A stretch of 64,000 nt of DNA from Spodoptera frugiperda (taxonomy: Eukaryota > Arthropoda > Insecta > Lepidoptera > Noctuidae). Positions 1 to 14,040 of this stretch are shown here, in pieces. Each line of letters starts with the position of its first letter. Within the stretch, counting starts at the first letter, position 1. The DNA lies in NCBI RefSeq assembly GCF_023101765.2, contig NC_064212.1:4526001-4590000 (forward strand), written 5' to 3'. Under the pieces are notes generated by a model that worked only from the letters and a program-made list of their open reading frames with translations, had not been told where the DNA came from and did not search any database. The position numbers and the translations under genes are program-made.

Positions 1-3000
1 TGTCGTCAAAGAATAAATTGAATTTTGGTATTTATAATAGTTTCAGGCTATGTGTGGTGATTGTTGATGAATTTGGGAATTTGGTGGTGTAATTTTAGTT
101 GTTAATTTTGGTGTTTATTTTTGGATGTCGTGGTTTTGTTTTGAATAATTTAAATAATCAATTTGTAAAAAAATTATAATGATACACATTTTTTTTTATC
201 TATCTAATACTTATCATTTTTATGTACAAACATAAAATATTTACCATAAAAAGAACAATAAATTCTAATCAATTGAAAACGTCAATAAACTTTCAAACAT
301 TAATTAAAATTACAATGAAACCAATCGTCGCACCCGCATGGAGCGCGCGTACAATAACACACAGGGTGTAGAATTCCCAGCAAGATCGGAGGACGCGAGT
401 AATCGTGTATCCGACGCAGTTTTCATTACCGCTGCTTAACATACCGCCGCCGTACCGTCGCGTGCCCGCATACCGCCTCTTTTTATTCTATTCTGCCTAA
501 TGTTTATTGCTCACCGGTCAAGTAATGCGACACTAATTTCGCGTGCCTTCGTTTAGCAATGTCCTAGGAAACAACGCTCGTAATGCGTAACCGTTTGCAC
601 TCGTTTGTCGCTGTTTTATTTACAAATAAGTACCCCGTGTTCTACACTTTTTGCTCCACAGCTGTTGCTGTATTTTTAGCACGTTTAGCGTTTAACATAC
701 TTTCAACGTTCCACGATTAACCTAAATAATTTAACTAATAAGATTTCAAATTACACCATTAAAAGAGACAACTCAAAAGATCAGCAAAGATTACCATTAA
801 ACCATTTAATTACACAAACCGTTAATTTATTTGAGAAAACTAAATTAGAACACTTTCAGTATTTCGTATATTTACGTCGATGCTCGTAATCTCCCCGCTT
901 TCGAGGGTTAAAATTCAGTCCACAATGGCGGCATTGTTCCATTAACACAATTTTATACCCGACATATTAAAATAATAAAAACTTATGCCTCTCTTAATTA
1001 AATAATTTAGCGGCGGCCTGAGCCGAGATATGTAAATTGTTTTAGGGGATAGATCAAACAACCCTTTTTTATGACTTTAATATGCGGTCGCCGGGGAGGG
1101 AGGGGGGGCCGGTGAGACACAGCCGGGGCCGGGGGGCGAGGTAAGTTATGAAATATTTAATAACGGCGCACACGATTCCATTTGAATTACTTTCGAGGAA
1201 ATGACGACGTGCAAAGCAGGCGGCACATCGCGCGCTGCCCCGCCCCGCACCTACGTGAGCACCGAAATGAGCTAAGATACAAACAAATATTACTACAAAC
1301 AAACTTTTTGCCTTATTAAAATTCGCCAACGTAGAATTATTTTTACATGGCAAACGTTTTGTTTGCGCCGGTGCCTTACATGTTATGTTTTCACGAGTTT
1401 CATTGAAGCAAAACGGTTTACTTACAAGCGAGACCTTGACATTGAGAAAGGCGTTCAATCTTTTTGTGTCTTAAACGGTTTGTTGCTCTCTCGCAAGCAA
1501 TTAAAGCATTAAAGTGAAGTATAATTTTCCTTATAAAAAGTTAATGAATTAAATAATGGTATGAGTAATCTGCGCTCGCTGTGCGTCGGGGTTTACTCGG
1601 GACTCCACTGTCTCAAACGCCAGGGGAGTGTTTTAATTAATGTTTCCCGACAAACTGCGAAAAAACCGGGTAATGACGTCACAGAACGTGTGTGTGTGGG
1701 TAATGACGCGGCGGTGTAATCAAGTAATGACGCTTATTATTGTTATGTGACGTCATCAAGCCGCGTCTTTTAAACGATGGCGGTTTGAGTACGAATGCGT
1801 GTAAAGAAAGGGGTGTTGTGTCACAAGTGTCATTAATTTTAATGTATTTTGCAAGTGATGTTTGGATTAATTGTAGGCATAATTTAGAAGATTACATTTA
1901 CAAACAAACGTACAATTCTAACCAACTTTATATACGAAAAAAAAATATTATATCGACAAATAAAGTAAAAAAAAAGTTTTATCTTAAAGTCTACGACCGA
2001 AATGATGTTGAGGTATAACAAACATGTACGTTTTTTCCATCTCGTCCTGAGAAATGATGCTGGGCCGCTTCTCACGCGTTGGTAACGAGTTGGTATTATC
2101 GGCCGTATCGCTTGAACTAGCAAACGAATCGCATACAGTGTGTGTACACCTTAGAAGTTAAACTTATTATAAAAGATAGGTAGTTATCGAATGTTAGCAA
2201 GTTTTAATTGTAGTTTTATCCTTAGCAACTTTCTGTGACATCGCATATTGTACGATTTTAATTCCTGAATATAGTTAGGAAGCAAGAGAGTGACGTAGGC
2301 CTTTTTTCTTGACTGTGTCTGCGATATAGCAACTTACAAAATTAAATAATACTTATGAATATTGTAACGTGCTTCTTTATCCATGCTACGTCAAACCAAA
2401 TATTACAATATTAAAGAAATGTGTGTCTGTCTGTCGGTTTGTCCTCTAGTGATCTGCTCGTTCCATAGTGTAGATTCCTTTTTCAATCAGGTTCACAATA
2501 CATTTTCAAATCACATTAGATTGAAGTTAAATAACATTAAATTACCCTTTATATATTCTACCTACCATTCAGTTAATACATGCAATTGGGCCAGGAAGTT
2601 ATTTGTGTATTTTATGACTATTTTTAATAGTCGTAATAAATGAATATAATTAGTAGGTCTGTCGGTTCTTATAAAATAAATTATTTGTGCACCTTATTCC
2701 ACAAGTCCAGTGCTGTGTTAATAAATATTTTTAGTGCCTATATTAAAGTATGAGGTTATTAATTTCCATGTTGTTTTAGCCGACTTTTAATTACGTTTGT
2801 CAATAAAATTGCCGACGTATTGAGAACCTCCTCTCTTTAGTTCTTAATGCCGATTAAATAAAACTAATAATTGACGATAATTGAAGTTAATTTTATTCCT
2901 TTTTTTTTACAGAAACACCTGACTTTGAGGTGCTTTTTTGTTTTAATAGCCACTATAATTGTATTTATGAACTAAAAGTGTTCAATTAGGTAATTTAATT

Positions 3001-3054
3001 ATATAGACATATTCCCTTAATTTTAATCGATCTTTTATATCGTATAACTTAATC
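1..3054. other. Non-coding AT-rich DNA with one GC-rich island
   Basis: No supported exon. GC-rich stretches lie at about 330-480 and 1085-1260 (GGGGAGGGAGGGGGGGCCGG). The long minus frame at 1069-1458 has no recognisable domain. A (TCTG)-type repeat scrap is at 2405-2430. Confidence 0.6.
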
Positions 3055-3245
3055 TATACTTACTAATATTATAAAGCTAAAGAGTTTGTTTGTTTGTTTG
3101 TTTGAACGCGATAATCTCCGGAACTACTGGTCCGATTTGAATAATTCTTTTTGTGTTGAATAGTGCATTTATCGAGGAAGGCTATAGGCTATAAAACATA
3201 ACGCTATGACCAATAGGAGCTAAGCAGAGCGGGTGAAACCGCGCG
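3055..3245 (+). repeat. Short interspersed repeat, 'GGTCCGATTTGAATAATTC' family
   Basis: It starts ACTTACTAATATTATAAAGC with a (GTTT)n stretch, then CTCCGGAACTACTGGTCCGA, TAGTGCATTTATCGAGGAAG and a CAATAGGAGCTAAGCAGAGC tail. A second copy lies at 59112-59285. It resembles a Helitron-derived repeat. Confidence 0.7.
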
Positions 3246-3639
3246 GAAGTACTCAATATAAACATATAAACAACCACGACATTAAATAAAGAACCTTACC
3301 ACCATAGAACAAAGTTTACATTATACATTTCATAAACCAATTAAAAAAATACCAATCTGTCATTACAATCACCATAAAATCAACCTTAAAATTAAAGGGC
3401 AATAAAGTACTAATTCATTTGTAGTTGTAAACTTTCCGTATTTTTTTTTATTTTTGTATGTACAGTATGGCTTTCTTAGTGGTCGCACCCTTATTTTTGC
3501 GCACGATTTGTACAGGCGATACCAAAAAGTTTCAATAATGAAGGTGATTTTAGTCAGTAAATCACTGAACATCATTATGTTGTTATAACATGGCAATACT
3601 ACGTGACCTGCCTGTACTTATGTGTTGTATAATCTACGT

Positions 3640-3780
3640 CACTACATGGTATAAAATAAAGTCGCTTTCCGCCGTCTGTGTGTCCGTATGCTTAGGTCTT
3701 TAAAATTACGTAACAGATTTTGATAGAGTTTTTTCAATTGATAGAGTGATTCAAGAATATTGTTTATTATAATATGTATA
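3640..3780 (+). repeat. Repeat with GTCGCTTTCCGCCGTCTGTG
   Basis: A single copy of a lepidopteran-type repeat: AAGTCGCTTTCCGCCGTCTG, CGTAACAGATTTTGATAGAG, TTGATAGAGTGATTCAAGAA. Confidence 0.55.
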
Positions 3781-5284
3781 ACTAGCTTATTTAGATTCGC
3801 GATTACGGACTTTGTGACTAATAAAAGAAGCCTAAGTTACTCCTTTGACATGAGCTACATGCAAATGAAAGTCCCATCAGAATCGTTTCAGCCATATCAG
3901 AGAGAGATTAGCCATTACCAACAGACAGACAGTCAAAACAAAAATTGGAAAAAATATAATTTTAGTGTAAGTACATCCATATAAATATAGTAAAAAAACG
4001 GTTATTTCAATATTACCAACGAATAATCCAATTTTATTTATTAGTCTAGATAGTAACAACTCCAAATTTAACGCATGCAAACCCGTGGGCAAAATATAGT
4101 TATACATTATTATATCGTCTCGCATACATACCCCGGCCTTATTTTTTAGAAGAATCCCAATAATATAGTATAGGACTGTTGATAATATTATTGATTTTTC
4201 CTTTAAGTGTTCACCTTTTTAGTTTCTTATACACATCGTAACGCATCCTCATAAAGAAAATAATTAATTTTACAACATATCTTCGATCTTGAAGTTCCAA
4301 GAATTATTCAACAACAGCTATTAATATCTGCATTCGTCACAGTCTTTTTGCAATCACCACAGTAGATGAGTAAACAGTATGTCAACTCGGTATCATTTTT
4401 GAAAGACGATAGGGTTTTTGTTTAACTTCTATGTAAAGATTTATTTTTGTTAGAAAAAAGAATGTATATATATTAATATTCAAAGGTGGAGTTTTGTATC
4501 TTTTACGCTTTTTATTTTTTATTTATGACATAATATTGTGTCTCAAGTTTACACGGTTGTTTTGATCGTTTTAAAAAGATTAACAAAATTGCATTAGAGG
4601 TGTAATTGTAGTTCGAACTACATATATACCTAACATTATATTTTATTTTAATTCTAGTTTTAATGTTAAATACGTAATAAGTATTTGTTCAGACTGTAAA
4701 CCAAATCGTCAATTTGAAACTATATTCACGTTGAACTACTGACAACCTCATGCACTGTGACCACATTATGGGCGTATACTTAGTCGTGAAAACCTTTGGC
4801 AGATAACTCGATAGCTAATTCGAAATGGTTCATTGTTATTTAGTTTCAAAGGCAGTACTTTCAAACATTTCTCTTGCACAATAGTGAGGCACAACTTAAT
4901 GTCTGTGTACGGGTTATCGAGAAACTTCTATTCATGCGACAATGTATGTTGACAAAGGGTGTTTTAATTTTTAATACGTGTTTGTTTGTGTTTTGTTGAT
5001 GTGTTTTAGTGTAGCATGTAGAAGGTGTTGTTTTATTTTATTGTTGTGTTGATTTGTGTTTGTTTTGTAGAGATTTTTCAGAGATGCTAAACTAGCAGTT
5101 TACATTAATAAAAATGAAAAGATAAAATTAATGTTGGCTATGCATATGATCTACTTTTGGTAATCATATGACACCGTGAAATTCATGAATTTAATTACTT
5201 TGACTCGTCAAATCTAAGCAGTTTTTAGTCAACTTTGATTGGTGAAAATCGTGAACACAATAATATTTTCTAAGGACTAACTAG

Positions 5285-5350
5285 CGTCCCGGAGCTGCGG
5301 ACTGTTTAGCGGGAGAAGCCATTGGATGATTTTTCGCCCTTATAAAACAG
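5285..5350 (+). repeat. Internally deleted GGAGCTGCGGACTG repeat
   Basis: CCCGGAGCTGCGGACTGTTT joins directly to GAGAAGCCATTGGATGATTT, missing the middle of the family sequence. Confidence 0.65.
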
Positions 5351-7130
5351 TACTAACTAGTATCAAGTGCTGACAAATTAAAAAAAATAAGTGATCAGTT
5401 TGCAAGTCATCAATATTTCTCCTTTTAGTTACCTACATATTTTTATAGCAGGGTGTGGTGAATTAGTAAATACCATTATTTATTACATCTATGTTAATTT
5501 TAATATAATAGGTTCCTCATAATGGTAATTATGTAACCTTTAACCTTTAAAACATATTTTATAATAGAATCCAACAATAAACTTAAATCATGTATGTTGA
5601 AAGCTTCAAAATTAAAAATATGTTAACATCGATTTGAAATTATGGAAAAGCAAAGAATACATAGATAATAATATAGTGAAACAGGTAATTTGGATAATTC
5701 ATTATAGTTTGAGTGGATGTTAAAAAGTAAGAAAACAAACATTAAGAGAAAAGCTTTCTATTCATAAATCTTAAAACTTTTGAACACTATTAAGTACTTA
5801 GCTCTATCTTGTCAATGGTACCCACGAGGCTTGAATCGAAGTCCACACGTCCATACATAGAAATGGGGCTTATAAATAATTTACTCTTTTTGTATGTTCA
5901 CAAGTATCTACAAGGAATTAACAAGTTTATGGGAACAAACCGGAGATACAAGGTTGTGTGCCAGCGCAAACATAAGGGCGGGGACGCAGAGCGGCGGAGC
6001 GGGCACGCGTGGGCGCAGCTACGGCCGCCCCTAACAACTTAATAAGCGGTTGTGCGTGATTTACGCTCGCTCGCGGCGCCGGCGCACTCGCTCCATCCGA
6101 CTTATTTATACTAATTTATGACAGATAAACATCGATTTTACTTAGCAATACCGAGACAAAGGAACGTAATGCATCCCTCTTATTATCCGCAAAAGAATTC
6201 GCAACAAAAGCAACATAACGGAATTGAAGCTGCGCGAGTATGAGACCGACGACGGTGCGCGTATCATTAAAGACAACAGCCAGTCAGAATGGCTCATTAG
6301 CGCTAAGCGTGTCATTAAAAAGTGGCCACAACTGGCTACAAATTCAGATTATAAATCTAAACGCGCGCTAATTACGCCGCACCCAATAAATCTTGCGTAT
6401 TATATAGGCCGTAAATATACCACAAATATACCATAAATATACGATTCCGTGGTCGTTGGCCATAGACCCCACTCGAAGCGGCTCTCGAGCCGAGTTATGG
6501 CCCTTCGAATGGCCGACTCGGCCGTAACAATCGGTGTGAATCGGAAATAACCGGAAAATTTCCACAACTTGTCTAATGGCTTATTGTTATACGATTGTTG
6601 TGTTATTGTTGTTACAGCTAACAAATAGTCGTGTTGTCAACGTGTTTTAAGCGTTATTTAGTGAGCGCTTATGCGGAGAAATGCCCAAGACTTATGAAAT
6701 GTTAAAACATGTAGAGAAATTCAAATGGGCCGCAGTCGCGAGCCGGCGCGCCTCTCTATAATTATACTTCATTTGGCGTACGATGAATAAATAAATAATA
6801 GAAATCGTTTATGTGTGAGTCAAACTTGTAGGCTGTCGTTTCCCAATCAATATTTGCTTGTAGGTATACCTTACGTTTGATTAATTAATAAATTATAGTT
6901 CATTCAAATTTGAAACTTTCGGCATGCATGTTAATAAATGATGCACTCCAACAAACACTAATAAATAACTATTGTATAATGTCTACCAATTTTAAGAAGA
7001 GTGTCGAAGTATCGACAGCATTCCAATATCCTGTATCAGGATACTAGTCTCAATTACGCGAAAACTTGAAGCTAGTTGAGCGTTAAACATACAAAACAAC
7101 AACTCGTCAACAATAAACCATGACTGAATA

Positions 7131-7192
7131 TGAAGCGAAGTGTGCGAAGTGTGCGAAGCGAGCGAAGCAAGCGAAGTGGGCGAAGCGAAGTA
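7131..7192 (+). repeat. Minisatellite of GCGAAGYGW units
   Basis: Six or seven degenerate 8-10-bp units built on GCGAAG (GTGCGAAGTG, GCGAAGCGA, GCGAAGCAA, GCGAAGTGG). The opposite strand reads TSLASLASHTSHTS, an artefact. Confidence 0.85.
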
Positions 7193-8359
7193 AGTTGGAA
7201 AGAAAAACAATTGAGTTTCTGGCTCAATCACCCACTGCATAAATTAGTTGGGATCGCAGCGCACTATGAACGTACGTACGTGCAAACATCATGAATATCA
7301 TTAATTATTAATTAATTCGCTGGTTGTTAAAGAATAGTTGAGCGAACCTGAGCTAAGTGCTAATGTTTTTGTATTAAATTTTAATTCCGCTCGCGTTCTG
7401 TTTCATATTTCATTATTGTTTTACGTTCGAAAGCTTGCACGGTGCAAGTATTGTGAGTAATTTTTATTGGCTATTAAATATTTTTTGTTATATTCGTCTC
7501 CAACTATTATAAATAAATTGTTTACTGCAAAAAATTATAAAGCAATTAATATTCACACGTATGACTAGGTCTCAACGATAAAATGTCATATTAACTATGA
7601 AGTATTTTTTTTTCTAAAATATATCTGCAGGAACAGGACATAGGCTCATTTTACGTTTAACATAAATGTATATATTAAGACCCTATGTCCTGTGTCCTAA
7701 GTCCTTTGAAGATTACGAATGTAATTAAAAGGAAATAGTTTGAAGTCCACGAAGGAAATCAACCCTTAAACTATAAAACTAGCTGCAAGGATGTGATGAA
7801 TTAAATACCACTAAAATGCAGCGGAGCAGTATATTGTAATAACTTCCTTATAACCAATAAGAACTCATAAAACAAACAATTGCACAGGAAACGCCTTAAA
7901 ATTTCGATTACACACTCTTTAAAGACGTTTCGAAGTTCGACACGTAAATCGGTTAGGTACGGTGACGTCACGGTCACGGAGACGAATTCAAATGAAGAAC
8001 GCCTTGAATGAATGAACGAGTGAACAACTCAGACCGACAATGGCGGTGGTAACGAGGCGATTCCGCAATCGCCCGGTCATTAGCGGTCACTCTGGGAGTC
8101 TTGCGGCCACTCGAGGTAATGACCGTTGCTTAGATTGGTGTAAAATTATGCATACACACTCTTTTTACGTTCATTAAGGAACGGTTAAGGGTGTGTTTGA
8201 GTTGTTCCATTCATGTTTTGTTTTGTCTGAGGATCAGGACGTGAGGTAAGATTAATAATTTTAATTCACCATAACGAATTGCTATAATTTTATTAGTGTA
8301 ACGAATTAAGCTGTCTGCCAATAGCCTAATAAACTTTACATTGAAATTATTAAAATCTA

Positions 8360-8455
8360 ACTGCCGTACCCAGAGTCATCTAATGGTTACTTAATCCAGT
8401 CCATCTAAGCTATAGTTTAAGTACCTAATCATTAAATGTCTCTGAGTGAGACAGT
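8360..8455 (+). mobile_element. Palindromic MITE, 'CTCTGAGTGCAGCAGT' family copy 1
   Basis: The ends CTGCCGTACCCAGAGTCATC and TAATCATTAAATGTCTCTGA are imperfect inverses, about 95 bp apart. Four other copies are at 30944, 43100, 55395 and 55930. Confidence 0.8.
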
Positions 8456-11400
8456 AACTCTTGTTTGTGTTACTAAGAGAATTTTACAATATTTAAAGAA
8501 ATCAGTAACACAAAATCAAAGCAAATGTGGTTTGAAGCAGAAATATTACGTAACAAATTCCCTGAACACCACATTTTAGGAGAAATAGACAGGTTCCTTA
8601 TCCTCCTCAGTCATCATTCAGTTTGTGCGACCAGCCTGAAGTGCCGACGCCAACAGGCTTATTTTCCCCCGCACCGGTAAATCGAAGCGGAAATATAAAT
8701 TCGTATTGATAACATCTTTGAAAAATACCAGTAAATATAACAGGATCGAATCGTCGCAAAGCATCCGACGAGCCTCGACGCTTGAGTACTTATATTTTTA
8801 TTTTTTACATTCGAACTACACGCTTCACTTGAGTGGAGAATTGAGGTTTAGTTTGCTTACCTTTTTATTTGTGAAATTACGAAAGATACCTTTTTTAAGT
8901 AAAAACAAATAAAAATATTAATAAGACAATTTTCAATAAACGAACCTTAAACTTTGAAACTCCCACAAAAATTAAAACGAAATTAATTTTCCCATAGACA
9001 CTAACAGAAAACACCGCCACGAAATAAAAAAAAACTAATTAATTTCCAAACGTCCCATTTTAAATTACCGTTCCTAATTTAAATTTTGAAATTCGAGTCC
9101 CAAAAAAACAAAACACACCCACACTAACCCAATTAACACATAATAGGGCTCATAAAATATGATTCATCCCAACAAAGATATCTAATACTGGCCGGCAACA
9201 CGTATTAATAAAATACAAGGCTATTCATTACCCGGCGAGGTACTGCCGCGGCCGAACGTGTAATTAGGGCTATCGACTCGGTCATTTTCGATAATTCATA
9301 ATGTATGTTAATTATGGAGGTTCCTCGGCCTCGAGCCACGCTTTCCTCAGCCAGCCCTTACCCGCGAACTGTGTTTATATTGTGCACTTACAAATAAATA
9401 ATGATAGACAACAGTGGGAATTCTAAATAAGCGAACTAAATAACAGCTTTTGTTGTTTGATTTAAGGGAACCGAACGTGTTTTATTGTGTTGAGAGGTGT
9501 AGTTACAGATTATAGTGTAGTGTTACATGTAATGATGTTGTTCAATGAAATTGTTTTGTTTGTTTATGATCCAGTTTGCGAGTCTATTGTTTGGGATCTT
9601 ACTCCGTCTTTAGCATAATGACTAGGCAAATTATTGATGCTAAAATATTAGTCCTCGTTTTTAAATTTTATTATATGATATTATTAGCATTATTTATTAA
9701 AGTTTTATTGTATACAATTTATTTAGAATTTTATTTTATTCTACGATATCATATTCTACATTTTATTCTTAAATTATCAATTACATCATTGCCTTTTATT
9801 TCAAACCTTTTAAAAAGTAGCAGATCTACCTAAAGTTTTCAATTAAAGAAATAAATATAAATAAACAAAACTTCACATCCAATTAAAAGAATTTCATCAA
9901 CTACATCAGCTACAACCATCCTTCATTCATAAATAACATTGCAATTACAGATGAACAGTGCCTACACTACCTTCTAACAGAAATACCAAAAAGCGGAGCT
10001 CATAAAAACCAGCACAGAACCACACACAAGCACACACATTCAGCACACGCAATTAACATTGCAGCGCGAATATTTTGATTCGAGCGAGCACCGCGCATCA
10101 AACTACACACAACACTTTTGTGTGTTTTTACGGCACCAACGAGCGCAATACTGAAAAGCCTCAGGCTCCTAATTAGGCTCAAGTCGGACGTGCCAATTAA
10201 TTCAAGTTTCACTCGGAAACTTTGCCGCGTCAATTAATTTCATAGTTAATTAGCAAGCGCGGGGCCCGGACAAAACCGGGTGGACGAAAGAAAGGCTAAC
10301 GACGGTAGCCCGCGGCCTCCTACAATGCACCAATTACATCAGCTTTGTTGCGTCCTACTCTATTCGGATCACAGATTCATTCAAGCTGCGAGCTTTCCGT
10401 ACATACGCGGATGTGCGAGATTGGTTGATGTATGTGCAGTTTGGAAAAATGTATTTCTGGTTCTTTTTTGGTTATAAAATATCGGTTTAATTGGCTAGAA
10501 ACTTACCTACATGTTGATTGATACTTCCACTATAAATTATTTTATAATTATGTATAATTAAAGGCGTTAAACTCTTGCACATGAAGATACAGAAAAAATT
10601 ATAACTCATCGCTTTATAAACTCTCGATTTGTATTCAAGAATATAACTTATTTTTTCGTTGAATGTCCACATGAAGTGACAACAAGTAAGTATCACAAAC
10701 TTTCTTCAATAAAACAACAATCGCGACGTGCCATGTACCTAATATGCCACGACAAACGCTACAGGAGAAACTCTCCATCTTCATTAGGTATCGATTTTAT
10801 TTTACAAAGGTAACAGACATCACTGATACAATGTCATTATTTTCTTACCATGACCATTTATCTATTACAAGACACTTCTAGCGAACAAAGTCCTCTCGAT
10901 ATTCTACGGAGCAATAAATAAGAGTATTTTATTTTATTTGCAGGCATTGTCTTACATCAAGCAATAATGGGCCACGAACGAGCCGATGTACCGAGGAGAA
11001 TTCAACAACATCACGCCGGGACTCGCCGGCATTCGAGCAATAACTCCGTGCAAATAAAATTTTAACCTCTGCTTAATATCTGGCGGAACATTTCGACGAA
11101 GTGAACCAGCCAAATTGACAGACAGTAAAATATTTTATTCGCGCAATAATTTCATTTGTAAGAAAAACAAGGCGGGCGGCTGATGGCGCCGCCACCGCCG
11201 CGCCGTGGTGCTCCACAAACATCTTCCACGTGAATTAACCTATTAAACACCAAATTCGAGAAATAAACTTCGGTTACGTTCGGTACCGGCTCGTAAAATT
11301 GAGCCATATTTTGGGTGCCATTAGAACTGTTAAATTCACTTGTCTATTTGCAGAACTCCTTGCTTTATTAGAGTTGAAGTGTGCACCTGTTCACCATGCG

Positions 11401-13148
11401 AAATAAAAATGGCGTGTGTTTTGGCTGTTTACGTCTTTAAGAGAGTGTGGTCTGGAGACTCTTGAGAGGCTCGCGTACTTATCACGGTAAATTTCAACGT
11501 CTTCAGCTGCAAAACTCCCATGAGTAGTGAAGGCGTCACACATCCTTAGGCCGTATTTGAATCGGAGCGGGAGTTAGAGGCGCGGCAGCCGCTCGGCTGT
11601 GTCGACCCGGTTCGCTTTGTTTTCCCGCGCGATGTCATTAGTGGAAAGCCCTCGATATTTTCGCAAGCATCGATTATTTTTAATGGGCCGCCGCCGGCAC
11701 AGCCACGCCGCACGTACTAGCACCACCAAGTAATTCGATAGTACATCCGTACAGCCGCACACAGCAGGATGTAAGAACCGCTGTGTGTAATTATACCGAG
11801 CCGCAAAACCTGCAAACTTTTTATTCATATTTGTTTCGATCCAAAATTATACGACTGCATGTTTGTTTAATTTCATAATGAGTGTTCGTAATTTGCATGC
11901 GGCATTGAATTTTAGTTCATTATAGTAACAAAAATATACAAAAATACAGCTTGCACTATAGTTAATAACATGGATTTTCTTTTAATTAGGTTTCAAAGAA
12001 CAGCAAGATAAATTAAATATAGTAACGGACAATAACATAGCACATCGAGTCCATTCTACCCAAATTATGATAAATATCTATAGATCCGAGTAAAATATTA
12101 TTTTTATTTTCTTTCCGAAAAACCTCTTACTGAGTCTGGTCTAACCTAATACCACATCTGATATTCAACCTTATTCTTCAATTTTGACTTTCATAGAGTC
12201 AACCTACAAATTCTAATCCCGAAAATCGTCAAATTCGTCTGCAAGCGACAACGAGACTGGGCCGTAGATTCAATCATTAAGAAATCATTAATGGCGCTTA
12301 CAACCGCTTTCTGTCAGCATCGCCCTCTGTTTGTGTACGCCTAAATAAGTCCGTACGGCCCTTGAATACCAATGTCTTGGTCTGTTTTTAAACCAATAGT
12401 TGTTTAGCAAGTGATTTATAGAATAAATTGAGTTAAACATCTACCAATAGGGATGGTGACGGGGTATAAAACTTAAATAACTAATGTCATCTAATGTCAA
12501 TAATATTTTTTCATTACCTATTATTAGATATATATAATAGGTAATAAAAACACTTATTTTATTTATTTTGTCATATAAGATAACAATACTTAGATGAAAC
12601 GAATCAAAGTTTAGCAATGGGCGCCAATACAATAGTAGAAATTACTCTACGTATAAAACGCACCTAGAAGTGACGGCACACGATATTTCAAATCAATATA
12701 TCTTCGAAAGCATATGTTTCGGTAAAAAAATTGAAAGTACGTGTTTAATGTTTTAAAATAATCTACAAAACGGACATTAAAATAAAATTTAACCAAGATA
12801 ATTCTAATTATGCTGATCTTCAAAACTGATACAATCACTCGAACTGATACTACTATTATACTACTACTACTATTTAAAAATAAAGGAAAAGTGTAATTGA
12901 AATAAAATGGAGAGAATTACCCATATCTTCCTATAAGTTATTATGTATAACAAATTGTTTGAAATACAGATTTAGTCACGGTCGCCGTGTGGTCGCCATG
13001 GTACGCAATTATCGTCAACATCTAACGCACAACTCCAGTGTGGCATAGGAAACATGGGCGACAAACTTCGCCAAAAAAGTGGTCAAAATAATTTATTCGC
13101 TTCCAAAAATCAACCAACCTACTCGTAAATTAAAGTTCAATCATATTG
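8456..13148. other. Non-coding region with GC blocks at 10.3 and 11.6 kb
   Basis: No exon supported. Mixed AT-rich DNA with moderately GC-rich blocks at 9180-9360, 10255-10400, 11160-11220 and 11540-11780. ORFs here are short and lack domain features. Confidence 0.55.
12270..12330 (+). promoter_or_regulatory. ATCATTAA-rich conserved-looking block
   Basis: It contains TTCAATCATTAAGAAATCAT, a near copy of the motif at 13597-13620, with similar following sequence (CCGCTTTCTGTCAGCATCGC). It has paired homeodomain-like ATTA cores. Regulatory function is inferred only. Confidence 0.3.
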
Positions 13149-13340
13149 TTTTTTTTAAAGCTTTGCCCCACACCAGGATTTTCTCCTGTGTCGTGGGTGC
13201 GTTTACAAACATACAAGTTCACATACACATCACACCGAAACAACAATTTGTGGATCACACAAAAAGTTACTCCGTGCGGGAATCGAACCCGCTACACGTT
13301 GCACGCCTACTGCCCAGCCACTGCACCAACCGCGCAGTCA
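13149..13340 (-). mobile_element. tRNA-derived SINE
   Basis: It is the same family as 54448-54654: the B-box complement GGAATCGAACCC is at 13279-13290, the A-box region is at the right end, and a poly-A tail appears as T-run at 13149-13156. Chance ORFs of 66 and 111 codons cross it. Confidence 0.88.
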
Positions 13341-13596
13341 AAATAATTGTATCTATAAAATTAGAAAATCAGCGGAAAATGCATTACCGACCTTTAAGAA
13401 CCATACCACAATAGGCCGTTCAATCAGTCATAATGAATCAATCGCAACAGTAGTTCAAGTTACCGTATCGGACTATTAAACTCTTTAATAGTACTTCATA
13501 AAGCTGGGTTTACAGATTCCCACAATAATGGCGTAGAATGGTCTATGGTATAAGGCAGTGTGTACATTATAGGGCACGCATCGTGTAGCCCGGGGC

Positions 13597-13680
13597 TCAA
13601 TCATTAAGGGATCATTAAAAGTCTCCCGTCAACCTGTTGGCCGCTCAACCGATGCCCTTTCTCTACTTTTTCTTCATTTC
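13597..13680 (+). promoter_or_regulatory. Second ATCATTAA block
   Basis: CTCAATCATTAAGGGATCAT and AACCGATGCCCTTTCT echo the block at 12270. It lies between the SINE and the 13.8-kb MITE. Confidence 0.3.
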
Positions 13681-13804
13681 TACGCTTTCAAAGGGTTTAG
13701 ATATTATAATTTCGCATTATATTTAAACTTTATTCAGTCTCTATGTTGTTATGTTGATGACGATTTTGTTTACATTAGAAATGCGTAGCGTTTTTTTTTT
13801 CTTT

Positions 13805-14040
13805 AAAACGTTAAACTAAGTAACGGTAAAACGGGGTGAATAGAAAATCATGGGGTGAACAGAAAAAAAAATTAGGATTATTAGTTTGTTTTCATATTTT
13901 TGGTTTGAATAACACATTTTTTATTTTAATATTGAATTAATAAAAAATATTTAAATGGTGTAAACAGTTTTAAATTACGTGAAAACACAAATAAACTATT
14001 GTTCCTATTCACCCCATTTTACGGTAAGTTGTTTTAAGTC
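13805..14040. mobile_element. MITE with ACGGGGTGAATAG inverted ends
   Basis: Left AACGGTAAAACGGGGTGAAT and right CTATTCACCCCATTTTACGG are inverses, with weaker outer matching. The interior is AT-rich and contains another GGGGTGAACAG. Confidence 0.75.

Larger units (their letters stand above)
3781..8359. other. Non-coding region with a GC island near 6.0 kb
   Basis: No gene seen. It holds the 5285 repeat, a GC-rich island at 5940-6090 followed by TTTATGACAGATAAACATCG, ATTA-rich blocks at 6260-6340, the 7131 minisatellite, and a small palindrome at 7631-7702 (AGGACATAGG ... CCTATGTCCT). Confidence 0.55.

Noticed and set aside
1069..1458. 129-codon minus frame near a GC-rich tract
   Set aside because: Low-complexity composition shift, no domain, no splice context.
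13279..13290. tRNA-like B box GGGTTCGATTCC suggesting a tRNA gene
   Set aside because: No cloverleaf or acceptor stem; it is the pol III promoter of a SINE, repeated at 54589-54600.
13079..13414. 111-codon and 66-codon plus-strand frames
   Set aside because: They run antisense through a tRNA-derived SINE; the same residues recur at 54466-54816 for the same reason.
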